Shown here: positions 1 to 7,445 of the stretch, in pieces
Layout: each line of letters begins with the position of its first letter
How positions within the stretch are numbered: the first letter of the stretch is position 1
Assembly: GCA_024644535.1 (NCBI GenBank)
Contig: JAHEKX010000006.1
Coordinates: forward strand, 76,163-140,162
Reading direction: 5' to 3'
Length of the DNA stretch: 64,000 nt
From: Gammaproteobacteria bacterium
Lineage (GTDB): Bacteria; Pseudomonadota; Gammaproteobacteria; Pseudomonadales; Halieaceae
Program-made: the position numbers and the translations under genes
The notes under the pieces: generated by a model
Seen by the model: the letters and a program-made list of their open reading frames with translations, nothing else
The model's database searches: none
What the model was told of the DNA's origin: nothing

Positions 1-165
1 GCCTGCGGTCGACTGGCTGTCATGCGCTGTTGGGTGCAACATCGAAGTGCAGGCAACACCGCCATCGCAACAAATACAATCAGCGAAATATCGCTCCCAT
101 TGGCACTCAAAGAAACCTCTAACGCTCTCCCTCGCTATGTGGGTGCTAAAAGTTTGGTGCTTCGT
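1..165 (+). repeat. Interspersed repeat, copy A (upstream of cysH)
   Basis: Positions 1-120 align without gaps to the reverse complement of 5221-5340, with 102 of 120 bases identical by my hand count; weaker similarity continues to about 165. A 32-base core (80-111) is identical in both copies and holds a small hairpin: AGCGA (82-86), a 4-base loop and TCGCT (91-95). The window begins inside or at the edge of this copy, so its outer boundary is unknown. The element lies about 180 bases before the cysH start and points in the gene's direction, exactly as copy B does for rfaH. A reading frame runs through both copies from an ATG (22 here), but there is no visible ribosome site, so I do not call it a gene. 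Confidence 0.75.
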
Positions 166-169
166 AGCA

Positions 170-198
170 GGTTCTGTGGTTCTGTGGTTCTGTGGTTC
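170..198. repeat. 8-bp tandem repeat
   Basis: The unit GGTTCTGT is present three times in perfect tandem (170-193), followed by a partial fourth unit (GGTTC). It lies just after the end of repeat copy A and about 100 bases before cysH, and has no counterpart beside copy B. Such short tandem units can vary in copy number by replication slippage; any effect on cysH expression is inference. Confidence 0.7.
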
Positions 199-292
199 AC
201 TCATCCATGCATAAGCATAGACACAAACAATATTTCACAGATGATAGGCATATTCGTATCCTGCCCGACATCACACTGTGTGGGGCCTTGTC

Positions 293-928
293 ATGATTTT
301 AAGCCAACAAGAAATCGAAGAAGCCAACCAACGTTTGCGCAAAGCGGCGCCAACCGACGTCATTCGCTGGGCTGTTGGGTTGGGAAGCGCTACTATCGCA
401 TCGACAAGCTTCGGGTTAAATGCGGGCGCACTGCTGCATATGATCGCGCAAACCACGCCTAAATTGCCGGTTGTTTGGGTTGACTCTGGCTACAATGTCG
501 CCGACACCTATCAAGTGGCTGACACTTTAACAACTCAGTTACATTTAAACCTGCATGTCTACAGCCCCGCCATGACGGCAGAACGCCGCAATGCTATCCG
601 CGGCGGTATCCCTACGCTTGACGAGGCAGAACGCCATGCGGCGTTTACTCGCGACGTCAAACTCGAGCCTTTTGAGCGCGCGCTGACAGAACACAAACCC
701 AAAGTATGGATAAGCGGAATTCGGCGGGAAGAAACCGAACACCGCAAGTCATTGGACATAATTTCAGTGGATGCGCGAGGTATTTTAAAAGTCGCACCAC
801 TATTTTATTGGAGCGAGAGACAAATAAGTGTCTACATGAGAGAACACAGCCTTCCCTCATGTGCCCATTATTTTGACCCCACCAAGGTTTTAAGCGGCCG
901 CGAATGCGGCTTACATACCGCCGCTTAA
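293..928 (+). CDS. cysH: Phosphoadenosine phosphosulfate reductase family protein
   Basis: Reduces activated sulfate (PAPS) to sulfite with thioredoxin in assimilatory sulfate reduction, in the cytoplasm. The protein of 211 residues shows an adenine-nucleotide alpha hydrolase-type core, the SGIRREE segment that matches the substrate-binding arginine region of CysH, and a C-terminal ECGLH motif carrying the catalytic cysteine. The paired cysteines of the iron-sulfur APS-reductase type are absent, which favours PAPS as substrate. It is somewhat shorter than E. coli CysH (244), mainly before the C-terminal motif. I chose the ATG at 293; a GTG at 278 is in frame. No other cys genes adjoin; the gene stands alone between repeat copy A and a convergent small gene. 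Confidence 0.88.
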   Translation: MILSQQEIEEANQRLRKAAPTDVIRWAVGLGSATIASTSFGLNAGALLHMIAQTTPKLPVVWVDSGYNVADTYQVADTLTTQLHLNLHVYSPAMTAERRNAIRGGIPTLDEAERHAAFTRDVKLEPFERALTEHKPKVWISGIRREETEHRKSLDIISVDARGILKVAPLFYWSERQISVYMREHSLPSCAHYFDPTKVLSGRECGLHTAA

Positions 929-942
929 GGCTTCGGCCTTAA
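925..942. other. Hairpin holding two convergent stop codons
   Basis: TTAAGGC, loop TTCG, GCCTTAA forms a perfect 7-bp stem with a stable tetraloop. The TAA stop of cysH (926-928) and the TAA of the small minus-strand gene (939-941) both lie inside the stem. No strong T-run follows on either strand, so it may end or protect both transcripts without being a textbook intrinsic terminator. Confidence 0.55.
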
Positions 943-1070
943 CCCATTATTGCGCCAACAGTAATACCTAAGGCGATAGTAAACAAAAAGAAGCCTGCGA
1001 CCATTTTAAACAGCGACTTCATATCTTTTGCGTCTTGCGTTTGGTCGTCTTGAGTCATGTGATTAGCCAT
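939..1070 (-). CDS. Small single-span membrane protein (43 aa)
   Basis: Short gene starting at an ATG at 1070, preceded by a good ribosome site (AAGGGA, about 5 bases away). The first 18 residues are polar and acidic (HMTQDDQTQDAKD). Residues 20-42 form one hydrophobic, glycine-containing segment (MVAGFFLFTIALGITVGAIM) that should span the inner membrane. I do not recognise the family. A candidate Anr/FNR box at 1142-1155 lies at the right distance to drive this gene, with its centre about 41 bases before a plausible start point near 1107. It ends convergently with cysH inside a shared hairpin. It may be a small accessory subunit or stress protein; no function is assigned. Confidence 0.65.
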   Translation of the reverse strand: MANHMTQDDQTQDAKDMKSLFKMVAGFFLFTIALGITVGAIMG

Positions 1071-1141
1071 AAGATTTCCCTTTTTATTGATTTTAATTCC
1101 ATGCACATGGCGTAAAATGCCCGATCATTGATTTTACTGCT

Positions 1142-1155
1142 TTGACCTAAATCAA
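1142..1155. promoter_or_regulatory. Candidate FNR/Anr box
   Basis: TTGAC-CTAA-ATCAA matches the FNR/Anr consensus TTGAT-N4-ATCAA at nine of ten conserved positions. For the minus-strand small gene it is placed like a class II activator site: an AT-rich -10-like ATTTTA lies about 30 bases further on. For msrC it sits only 18 bases before the start codon, where bound protein would more likely block transcription. Confidence 0.5.
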
Positions 1156-1172
1156 AGCCGCAGTGAGGAGCC

Positions 1173-1634
1173 ATGTTCACCAAACAAGATGACCTTAGAC
1201 TCGCTCTTCGGGGTCTGCTCGATCAAGAATACGACGTAACCGCAAACAGCGCCAACTTTAGTTCGCTGCTCTACCACAGCTTACCGGAACTTAACTGGGT
1301 AGGCTTTTATTGGTTACAGGGTAGCGAGCTCGTACTAGGTGCTTTTCAGGGCAAGCCTGCCTGCGTTCGGATTCAAATTGGCAAAGGAGTGTGCGGCACC
1401 GCAGTCGCTACTAAAGAACCGCAAATTGTGCCAGACGTGCATGCATTTCCTGGACACATTGCGTGCGACGCAGACTCAAGATCAGAATTAGTTTTACCTA
1501 TCATTCTTGCCGACCAAGTGATTGGCGTGCTGGATCTTGATAGCCCTATAGCAAACCGCTTTGATGACAACACCGTAATACTGGTGTCAGAATTATTTTC
1601 GATTTGGTGTGAACACCAATACTCAGACAAGTAG
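1173..1634 (+). CDS. msrC: Free methionine-R-sulfoxide reductase (GAF domain)
   Basis: Reduces free methionine-(R)-sulfoxide, a repair step after oxidative damage, in the cytoplasm. The 153 residues form a single GAF domain of normal length for fRMsr. The family's three cysteines are present in their expected contexts: GKPAC (about residue 64), GVCGTA (about 75) and [11 protein letters not shown] (about 99). The ATG has a strong GAGGAG site. It lies 8 bases before asnS on the same strand, so the two are probably co-transcribed. The start codon lies close to a candidate FNR/Anr box. Confidence 0.9.
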   Translation: MFTKQDDLRLALRGLLDQEYDVTANSANFSSLLYHSLPELNWVGFYWLQGSELVLGAFQGKPACVRIQIGKGVCGTAVATKEPQIVPDVHAFPGHIACDADSRSELVLPIILADQVIGVLDLDSPIANRFDDNTVILVSELFSIWCEHQYSDK

Positions 1635-1642
1635 GATTAATT

Positions 1643-3049
1643 ATGACTTCTTCAATTACACCGCAAACCGTTAAATCGCTACTCGGCGCAGAAGGGCAAA
1701 TTGGCACCGAGGTTCGTGTTCAAGGCTGGTTGCGCAGCAAACGTGACTCCAAGGCCGGAATTTCGTTTTTAGCTATTCACGACGGTTCATGCTTTGACAC
1801 GATTCAAGCGGTGGCACCAGCAGAGCTGGGCAACTACGAATCGGAAGTCAAAAAGCTATCCACGGGCTGCGCGGTCGATGTGCGCGGCACCCTAGTGCAA
1901 TCGGAAGGCAAGGGCCAGGCGCTGGAAATACAGGCAACGCAAGTTGTTGTGGTTGGCGATGTCGACGACCCCGAGGGCTACCCCATTGCCAAAAAACGGC
2001 ATACTTTTGAGTACTTGCGCACCCAAGCGCACCTGCGCCCCCGCACCAACACCTTTGGTGCAATCACTCGGGTACGAACCACGCTGGCCAACGCTATTCA
2101 TCAATTCTTTTTTGATCACGGCTTTCACTGGATCAACACACCCATCATTACCGGCAGCGACTGCGAAGGCGCCGGCGAGTTATTTCGGGTTAGCACTTTA
2201 GATATGGTCAACACCCCAAAAAATACGCAAGGCCAAGTCGACTACAAACAAGACTTTTTCGAGCAAGAAGCGTTTTTAACAGTATCCGGGCAGCTCGAAG
2301 TCGAGTCGTACTGCTTAGCGATGTCCAAGGTCTACACCTTTGGTCCCACCTTCCGAGCTGAAAACTCAAACACCAGCCGCCACTTGGCTGAATTTTGGAT
2401 GATCGAACCCGAAGTAGCCTTTGCCAATCTGGCCGACAACGCAGACCTAGCCGAAGCACTGCTCAAGCACGTCTTTACGCGCGTAATGAACGAGCGTGAA
2501 GACGATATGGCCTTTTTTAACCAACGTATCGATACAACGGTTCTGGAGCGTCTTACCAACGTTATTGAGCAGCCCTTTGAACGCATTGATTACACCGATG
2601 CTATCAGGATCCTAGAAAACTGCGGTGAAAAATTCGAGTTCCCAGTCAGCTGGGGTATTGATATGGCCTCAGAGCACGAGCGCTACCTGGCCGAAAAGCA
2701 CGTTGGGCGCCCGGTGGTAGTGATGAACTACCCCAAAGATATCAAGGCGTTTTACATGCGTTTGAACGACGATGAAAAAACCGTGGCTGCTATGGATGTT
2801 CTAGCACCCGGCATTGGCGAGATCATCGGCGGAAGCCAGCGCGAAGAGCGTTTAGATGTGCTGGACTCTCGCATGGACGAGACCCTGCGTGAACATTTAT
2901 GGTGGTACCGAGACTTACGCCGCTACGGCACCGTGCCACACGCGGGTTTTGGTTTGGGTTTTGAGCGATTACTAAACTACATAACGGGCATGGAAAACGT
3001 ACGCGACGCCATCCCCTTCCCTCGCACGCCCGGCAACGCCCACTTCTAA
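1643..3049 (+). CDS. asnS: Asparagine--tRNA ligase
   Basis: Charges tRNA-Asn with asparagine in the cytoplasm. The 468-residue product has the class IIb plan: an N-terminal OB-fold anticodon-binding domain (about residues 18-105, with [12 protein letters not shown]) followed by the catalytic core. Motif 2 is seen as [21 protein letters not shown] and motif 3 as [10 protein letters not shown] near the C terminus. The length matches E. coli AsnRS (466). It follows msrC with an 8-base gap and ends at a strong GC-rich hairpin. Confidence 0.97.
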   Translation: MTSSITPQTVKSLLGAEGQIGTEVRVQGWLRSKRDSKAGISFLAIHDGSCFDTIQAVAPAELGNYESEVKKLSTGCAVDVRGTLVQSEGKGQALEIQATQVVVVGDVDDPEGYPIAKKRHTFEYLRTQAHLRPRTNTFGAITRVRTTLANAIHQFFFDHGFHWINTPIITGSDCEGAGELFRVSTLDMVNTPKNTQGQVDYKQDFFEQEAFLTVSGQLEVESYCLAMSKVYTFGPTFRAENSNTSRHLAEFWMIEPEVAFANLADNADLAEALLKHVFTRVMNEREDDMAFFNQRIDTTVLERLTNVIEQPFERIDYTDAIRILENCGEKFEFPVSWGIDMASEHERYLAEKHVGRPVVVMNYPKDIKAFYMRLNDDEKTVAAMDVLAPGIGEIIGGSQREERLDVLDSRMDETLREHLWWYRDLRRYGTVPHAGFGLGFERLLNYITGMENVRDAIPFPRTPGNAHF

Positions 3050-3056
3050 GTTTCTT

Positions 3057-3083
3057 GGGCCGCCAGTACTGAATTGGCGGCCC
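3057..3083 (+). terminator. GC-rich hairpin after asnS
   Basis: GGGCCGCCA and TGGCGGCCC form a perfect 9-bp stem around a 9-base loop, beginning 8 bases after the asnS stop. No T-run follows, so it is a hairpin-type end or RNA-stabilising structure rather than a canonical intrinsic terminator. It lies between convergent asnS and the phosphohexomutase. Confidence 0.55.
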
Positions 3084-3139
3084 TGAGCCACCATTGCCCA
3101 ACTTAAGCCGATTGTGGCTGCCTAAGTGTAGCAGTATCG

Positions 3140-4555
3140 CTATATTTGCCCGACAGCAAATGCCAAGGCTTGTGCATTAATTTCGGTGGCACGCTGAATT
3201 GACCTTGCTTCAGAGTAACACCGCAGTTCGGGGGCATTACCTGACTGGCGAAAATGCACGATCACATTATTTTCGAAGGTGAGACGACAACCATCGGTTA
3301 GATCGGTTGCGACCAGCTCGCCTAAGTTCAGCGTTTCCGCCAGCTCAAAAGGTAGCTTTACCACCAGCTCGATAAAGGCTTGTCCGCGTTCAGGAGCCAC
3401 ACCTTTCACACGATCGCTAGCTGTAAATATGGCCGGCAACTGGGCATCCAAGTCGGCAACCAAGCACGTCCGCTTCCGGCACTCGCTCATTAGTGCCAGC
3501 AGCGGCAAGACCGCATCACGAGTCGCTAAGGGCGCTAAGGTTTTACCTTCAACATCGATGGTAGATGCGGTTAAAAAACCACCGTTCGCCTCATAACCCA
3601 CCACAGACTGATAGCACGATGTAAGCGCTTGCATACCCTCAATTACATAGGGAGAGCCAATTTTTGTTCGCTCTACCCGATCAAAAGCGCCGCATTCGCT
3701 CACCACAGAATTTGAGCTTACCGGTGTTACTACAGCATCCGCACCTAGGGCTTTAGCGCAGAGCACGCCCAGTCGATCGCCACGTAACCACTGACCAGCA
3801 GCATCACCAATGAGCGGGCGGTCGGCATCGCCATCGGTAGAAAACAAGACATCAAATTCGTATTCGCTGGCCCAAGCTTTGGCGCGCTCGTGATCTTCAC
3901 GACTGACAGCCTCGGTATCAATAGGGACAAACTGATCAGTGCGACCCAGCGGCAAAACACTGGCACCCAAACGCTGGAAGAGGTCAGCAAACAAATCGCG
4001 TCCAACACTCGAGTGTTGGTAAATTGCGACGGTTCGACCCTCTAAACACCCAGCGTAACAGTCGAGGTAGCGCTGACAGTAGGCTTCGTAAGCGGCTACA
4101 TTGGGCGGCGACAAGTCAGTGCTGAAGCTTGCCGGTAACGTAACGGGGGCATTGTTAATGGCCCGCTCATCGGCTTTAGTAATCTCACCACTTGCCGTAT
4201 AAAACTTTATGCCATTGCGATCAAAGGGAATGTGCGAGCCCGTGACCACAATCGCAGGCAAACCCGTGATACCCGCGTAATAGGCAACCGCGGGAGTTGG
4301 CAAGGCACCCACGTAATCGACATCGACACCGAGATCTTTGGCTGCTTTTGCGCAAGCACTGGCAATGCCCGGGCTCGAGGCGCGCAAGTCGTGCCCCAGC
4401 ACTACTGCAGTGGGTTTATCGGCCACCGCCGTTAAAAACGCGTAAGCGAACCCATAGACGACGTCATCTGTTAAATCACTGACCAAGCCACGGACACCGC
4501 TGGTCCCGAACTTAACGTCTTTAGACTGGGTTAACTGTAAAGTTGTTTGTGCCAC
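3140..4555 (-). CDS. Phosphomannomutase/phosphoglucomutase family protein
   Basis: Interconverts hexose 1- and 6-phosphates to supply nucleotide sugars for surface polysaccharides. The 471-residue protein shows the four-domain alpha-D-phosphohexomutase signature: KFGTSGVRG near the N terminus, an active-site serine loop read as VTGSHIP (instead of the common TASHNP), the metal-binding loop DGDADRP, and the sugar-binding GYEANGG region. The GTG start at 4555 has a GGAG site. It lies 18 bases after rfaH on the same strand, and RfaH typically controls polysaccharide operons, so the pairing fits an envelope-sugar role. Whether the substrate is mannose or glucose phosphate cannot be decided here; cpsG or manB are possible names. 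Confidence 0.85.
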   Translation of the reverse strand: MAQTTLQLTQSKDVKFGTSGVRGLVSDLTDDVVYGFAYAFLTAVADKPTAVVLGHDLRASSPGIASACAKAAKDLGVDVDYVGALPTPAVAYYAGITGLPAIVVTGSHIPFDRNGIKFYTASGEITKADERAINNAPVTLPASFSTDLSPPNVAAYEAYCQRYLDCYAGCLEGRTVAIYQHSSVGRDLFADLFQRLGASVLPLGRTDQFVPIDTEAVSREDHERAKAWASEYEFDVLFSTDGDADRPLIGDAAGQWLRGDRLGVLCAKALGADAVVTPVSSNSVVSECGAFDRVERTKIGSPYVIEGMQALTSCYQSVVGYEANGGFLTASTIDVEGKTLAPLATRDAVLPLLALMSECRKRTCLVADLDAQLPAIFTASDRVKGVAPERGQAFIELVVKLPFELAETLNLGELVATDLTDGCRLTFENNVIVHFRQSGNAPELRCYSEARSIQRATEINAQALAFAVGQI

Positions 4556-4573
4556 CTAGCGCTCCGCAAGAAT

Positions 4574-5080
4574 TTAAGAGTGAATGGTATCGCCGATCAT
4601 CGAGCGCTCGACCACAACGCGCGAGGCACGACCCAGCAACTCAATGAATAAGTAGGCGCGCTCTTCGTCTTTACTGATATCGAACACACCGGCCAAGCCC
4701 GCAAAAGGTCCTTGCAAGATCTCGACTTTATCGCCGTTTCTGTGGGGCCAATCCGATTCATTTTTAGCACCTAGGTCAGGGTCTTGCTGCACCTGAAGAA
4801 ACTCAATGACCTCGTCGGGCACTGGGATAATATCGTGCCCAAAACGCACCAAATTAAATACCCCTGCGGTCGATCGCACCGGCGCCAAGTCATCGGTACC
4901 GTAGTCGACATCAATAAACAAATAGCGCGGGAACAAAGGCGACACGACCAATTGCCACTTGCCCCGAACCCGCTTACGTTGCTGCAGCTTGGGCAAAAAT
5001 ACGCGGTAGCCTTGCCGCGAGAGATTAAGCTCAGCGACATCTTCTTGCTTGGGTTTAGTTTGCACTACCAACCAGGTCAC
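4574..5080 (-). CDS. rfaH: Transcription antitermination protein RfaH
   Basis: A specialised NusG paralog that joins RNA polymerase at ops elements and suppresses termination in long operons for surface polysaccharides or secretion. The 168 residues comprise an NGN domain (WLVVQTKPKQ at the start, then the family's FPRYLF motif) and a C-terminal KOW domain (GDKVEILQGPFAG). The RGK and VRFG positions also match E. coli RfaH. The GTG start at 5080 is preceded by AAGG. It is followed after 18 bases by a phosphohexomutase. Upstream lie a -10 box, a 17-bp palindrome and repeat copy B. No ops element was recognised in this window, so its targets lie elsewhere. Confidence 0.9.
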   Translation of the reverse strand: MTWLVVQTKPKQEDVAELNLSRQGYRVFLPKLQQRKRVRGKWQLVVSPLFPRYLFIDVDYGTDDLAPVRSTAGVFNLVRFGHDIIPVPDEVIEFLQVQQDPDLGAKNESDWPHRNGDKVEILQGPFAGLAGVFDISKDEERAYLFIELLGRASRVVVERSMIGDTIHS

Positions 5081-5112
5081 GCAGTAAGGCCTTATCAGAC
5101 TAAAACGTCGCT

Positions 5113-5118
5113 ATTGTA
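5113..5118 (-). promoter_or_regulatory. Candidate -10 box of rfaH
   Basis: TACAAT on the minus strand, 33 bases before the rfaH GTG. The -35 position (about 5136-5141) matches consensus poorly and is overlapped by a perfect palindrome, which suggests a regulated promoter. Confidence 0.4.
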
Positions 5119-5137
5119 CGCGATTTATATCGCATCG

Positions 5138-5154
5138 GACATTTTGAAAATGTC
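5138..5154. promoter_or_regulatory. 17-bp perfect palindrome at the rfaH promoter
   Basis: GACATTTT, one central base, AAAATGTC: eight-base arms with perfect dyad symmetry. It covers the -35 region of the candidate rfaH promoter and lies between that promoter and repeat copy B. This is the size and symmetry expected of an operator for a dimeric regulator; the regulator is unknown. It is too AT-rich and lacks a T-run in the right place to be a terminator. Confidence 0.5.
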
Positions 5155-5175
5155 GGTTTTGTAATCTCCTACACA

Positions 5176-5340
5176 TCGAAGTACCAACCTACATAGCCCT
5201 TCAACGCAAGGGAGAGCGCTAGAGGTTTGTTTGAGTGCCAATGGGAGCGATATTTCGCTGACCGTGTTCGTGGCGACGCTGGTATTGCCGGCACTTTGAC
5301 GTTCAAAGCAACAGCGCATGGCAGCCAGTCGACCGCAGGC
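5176..5340 (-). repeat. Interspersed repeat, copy B (upstream of rfaH)
   Basis: Inverted partner of the element at 1-165; 5221-5340 is 85% identical to 1-120, and 5230-5261 is identical to the 32-base core of copy A. Read toward rfaH it has the same orientation as copy A toward cysH, with the core ending about 150 bases before the start codon. The frame shared by the two copies shows conservative changes (A/S, I/V, E/Q, N/S) around a common SEISLPLALK stretch. However, only 8 of 17 differences inside the frame fall in third codon positions, and no ribosome site is visible, so coding is not established. Confidence 0.75.
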
Positions 5341-5475
5341 TCGAGAAGGAACCTGTAGGGCTAGGCCCGGTTACCGTGCAACACCCAAAAACTTACAACA
5401 CAACCACCCCCATATGGAGGAAGCGTCACCGTCGCGCACTCACATACATGCTGATATTCTTTGAAAACCCGACCA
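5341..5475. other. Rest of the rfaH-thioesterase gap; nothing recognised
   Basis: The gap 5081-5488 holds the rfaH promoter, the palindrome and repeat copy B. In the remaining part I see no gene, terminator or clear promoter. The downstream thioesterase has only a ribosome site (AAAAGGA) just before its TTG. Confidence 0.5.
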
Positions 5476-5488
5476 AAAGGACTCAAGC

Positions 5489-6097
5489 TTGAAACAAAAC
5501 CCAAACTTCACGACCGAGCAGCGGCAAGCTTTGCAACACGTAGTACAAGAACTGCGGCATGTGCTCGAGCACATGACCACACTAAACGGCACTGCCGAAG
5601 AACTTGAAAACATAGCAACTCAGGTAAAAACGCTAGGCGACACCATGACGCCCATGACCGGCAATAAAACGCTCGAACACTTTAACTTAGAGTGGGGTGA
5701 CGATTTAAACTCACCCCTACCCATGAGCCCAATTACCGGACGCTACCACCCGGTTGCGCCGCCTGTAGAATTAAGCATGGAAGCGAAAACTCTAATCGGA
5801 ACAGTGACCTTGAATAAGGTTTACGAGGGCGGCCCTGGCTGGGTGCACGGGTCTTGGATTACAGCAATTTACGACCAGCTATTAGCGTTTGCCGGAATAT
5901 TTAATAAAACAGGCGGTCCAACGGCGTCTTTAACCGTAGATTTTATGAAACCCACACCCATTAATACCCCACTACGCTTTGAGGCGGATATTGATTCGGT
6001 AGCAGATAAAAAGATCTACATGAGTGGCCGCTGTTATTGCGAGGGCCAGTTAGTCACAAAATGTGAAGGTTTATTTATTCAACACCGCGGTTATTAA
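5489..6097 (+). CDS. PaaI-family hotdog thioesterase
   Basis: Probably hydrolyses an acyl-CoA thioester; the substrate is unknown. The 202 residues have an N-terminal helical part (1-70) and a C-terminal hotdog fold (about 95-200). The latter includes the family's G-W-V-HGSW segment over the long central helix (ITAIYDQLLAF) and the strand pattern TASLTVDFMKPTPINTPL. The start is a TTG at 5489 with an AAAAGGA site about 8 bases upstream. The gene stands alone and converges on the H-NS-like gene. A second, shorter hotdog protein lies at 7020-7436 in a different operon. Confidence 0.78.
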   Translation: MKQNPNFTTEQRQALQHVVQELRHVLEHMTTLNGTAEELENIATQVKTLGDTMTPMTGNKTLEHFNLEWGDDLNSPLPMSPITGRYHPVAPPVELSMEAKTLIGTVTLNKVYEGGPGWVHGSWITAIYDQLLAFAGIFNKTGGPTASLTVDFMKPTPINTPLRFEADIDSVADKKIYMSGRCYCEGQLVTKCEGLFIQHRGY

Positions 6098-6101
6098 ACC
6101 G

Positions 6102-6120
6102 GGCGCGCACAATACGCGCC
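6102..6120. terminator. Short hairpin between convergent genes
   Basis: GGCGCG and CGCGCC form a 6-bp GC stem with a 7-base loop, 4 bases after the thioesterase stop and 10 bases before the H-NS-like stop. There is no clear T-run on either side, so its terminator activity is uncertain. Confidence 0.35.
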
Positions 6121-6130
6121 TGGCCAGTAT

Positions 6131-6559
6131 TTAATCAGAAATTTCGCAGCTTTCGCGTGAATTGCCGGCATCGAAATAATCTTGAAAGACTTTAGGTGTG
6201 CGACCACGACCGGTCCAAAGATATTCTTCGCCATTGACTACCAAGCGGTATTTTGGAGCTACTGACCCACGGGGCTTGGTTGCCACCTTTGATTTAGCAG
6301 CTTTTTTACGACCTCGTTTGGGGGTAACACCAAGATCTTCAGGAGTAAGCCCTGACTGAGCCAGCAGCGCCTGAATTTTTTCTATATTCGCGATCTTTTC
6401 TTTCTCGGCTTTTTCCGCTTCTTTTTGTTCGAGCTCGGATTTTACGGCTTGTAACACGCCGATTAATTTATCGACTTCATGCAAGGCTAAACGTTTTGCT
6501 TCAGCTTTTGCTTTGGCTTTTGATTTTACGTAAATATCCAATGCAGAGACTTTGGCCAC
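6131..6559 (-). CDS. H-NS family nucleoid-associated protein
   Basis: DNA-binding chromatin protein that silences AT-rich genes. The 142 residues have an N-terminal coiled-coil oligomerisation region rich in Lys, Glu and Ala (about 10-75), a basic linker (KRGRKKAAKSK), and the C-terminal H-NS DNA-binding domain with YLWTGRGRTP, whose GRGR-type loop enters the minor groove. Length and plan match the family, including the MvaT-independent H-NS proteins of non-enterics. The promoter side (6560-6652) is very AT-rich, as is common for hns genes, which often regulate themselves. The gene stands alone. Confidence 0.88.
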   Translation of the reverse strand: MAKVSALDIYVKSKAKAKAEAKRLALHEVDKLIGVLQAVKSELEQKEAEKAEKEKIANIEKIQALLAQSGLTPEDLGVTPKRGRKKAAKSKVATKPRGSVAPKYRLVVNGEEYLWTGRGRTPKVFQDYFDAGNSRESCEISD

Positions 6560-6652
6560 AAAATAACTCCCGTAATTAATTATTACGCGAGTCTAAGTAA
6601 AAATTAAATTTTAGTAAAGAATCGGTAATTTTTTATTAAAAGAAATTAGGTG

Positions 6653-7015
6653 TTATTTAAATAAAAAACGACGCAGCCTAATCGAAAACAAAGCACCGAT
6701 GACACCGAGGGCATCGGCCAGCCAGTCGCCCCACTCGGGCCCTCTAGTTTCGGTTAAGGCCTGAAAAAACTCAATCAGAGCACCGTAAAGAATTAAACCG
6801 CCAATAACAAAAACAAGATGTTTGGGGTAAGACCAATAACCCAAGGTGGCCAGTACTAAAAAAGCCAGCGCATGCATGACTTTATCGGAAAAAAGCATAA
6901 CATCTTTGATCGTATCCGATGGCAGTAAAGCCAAAGTCAATAAACCGCCAAGCGCCACCCAAAATAGAATGCGTAAATGCAATAGCGAAACAAAGGGGAA
7001 AGCCGGTCTGTGCAT
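6653..7015 (-). CDS. VanZ-like membrane protein
   Basis: Small inner-membrane protein with about four hydrophobic segments. The motif SDKVMHALAF and the later EFFQALTETRGPEWGDWLADALG are characteristic of VanZ-like proteins. VanZ itself gives low-level teicoplanin resistance; the chromosomal relatives have no settled function. I set the start at the ATG at 7015, 4 bases after the stop of the preceding thioesterase. A longer frame reaching back to 7072 would overlap that gene heavily. It is the last gene of a tight four-gene operon (MipA-like, MlaC-like, thioesterase, VanZ-like), which suggests an envelope role. Confidence 0.75.
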   Translation of the reverse strand: MHRPAFPFVSLLHLRILFWVALGGLLTLALLPSDTIKDVMLFSDKVMHALAFLVLATLGYWSYPKHLVFVIGGLILYGALIEFFQALTETRGPEWGDWLADALGVIGALFSIRLRRFLFK

Positions 7016-7019
7016 TGTG

Positions 7020-7436
7020 TTATCTTTGCAGCGGAATAGCATACGTGCCAACCACATGGGCAACCATATCATCGTCGCCTAGACTATAGATCGCCACACT
7101 GCCCATTGCCTGCGTTTTTCCGACTTTATGTAAATCGCACGCTGCTCTTAGGTCTCTATTAGCCGCGGGTTTACGCAAAAAATTAATGGTCAGGTTAGTC
7201 GTGACGGCAAGCGGCACAAGACCAATAGTCGCAAGCACAGCAACGTACAGTGCAGTATCAGCAAGCTCCATCATTGTCGGGCCCGACACGGTACCGCCTG
7301 GGCGCAAGTCTGATGTGCTTACCAAACGAATAAGCTCACAATGATTTGGTGACGCACTGACAATGCGACTTTTAAACCCCGGGAATTCGGCGTTCAAAAA
7401 TTCCTGTAGATGATGAGCAGATAAAGGGGCTGACAA
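7020..7436 (-). CDS. PaaI-family thioesterase (hotdog fold)
   Basis: The 138-residue hotdog protein has the PaaI pattern RPGGTVSGPTMMELADTALYVAV over the central helix and a strand LAVTTNLTINFLRKP. This supports thioester hydrolysis of a small or aromatic acyl-CoA, or housekeeping CoA release; the substrate is not deducible. The start is a TTG at 7436, 9 bases after the MlaC-like gene, and no better ATG lies upstream of the fold. It precedes the VanZ-like gene by 4 bases. Its place between lipid-transport-like and membrane proteins hints at fatty acid or lipid turnover. Confidence 0.75.
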   Translation of the reverse strand: MSAPLSAHHLQEFLNAEFPGFKSRIVSASPNHCELIRLVSTSDLRPGGTVSGPTMMELADTALYVAVLATIGLVPLAVTTNLTINFLRKPAANRDLRAACDLHKVGKTQAMGSVAIYSLGDDDMVAHVVGTYAIPLQR

Positions 7437-7445
7437 AATAATTCC

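Noticed and set aside
22..462. A 146-residue frame covering repeat copy A and the start of cysH
   Set aside because: No ribosome site, and its second half lies out of frame inside cysH. Only the short part shared with copy B is of interest, as a repeat.
1..5488. An ops/JUMPstart element near rfaH
   Set aside because: Only a partial GGCGGT match in copy A, not conserved in copy B; no full ops motif found.
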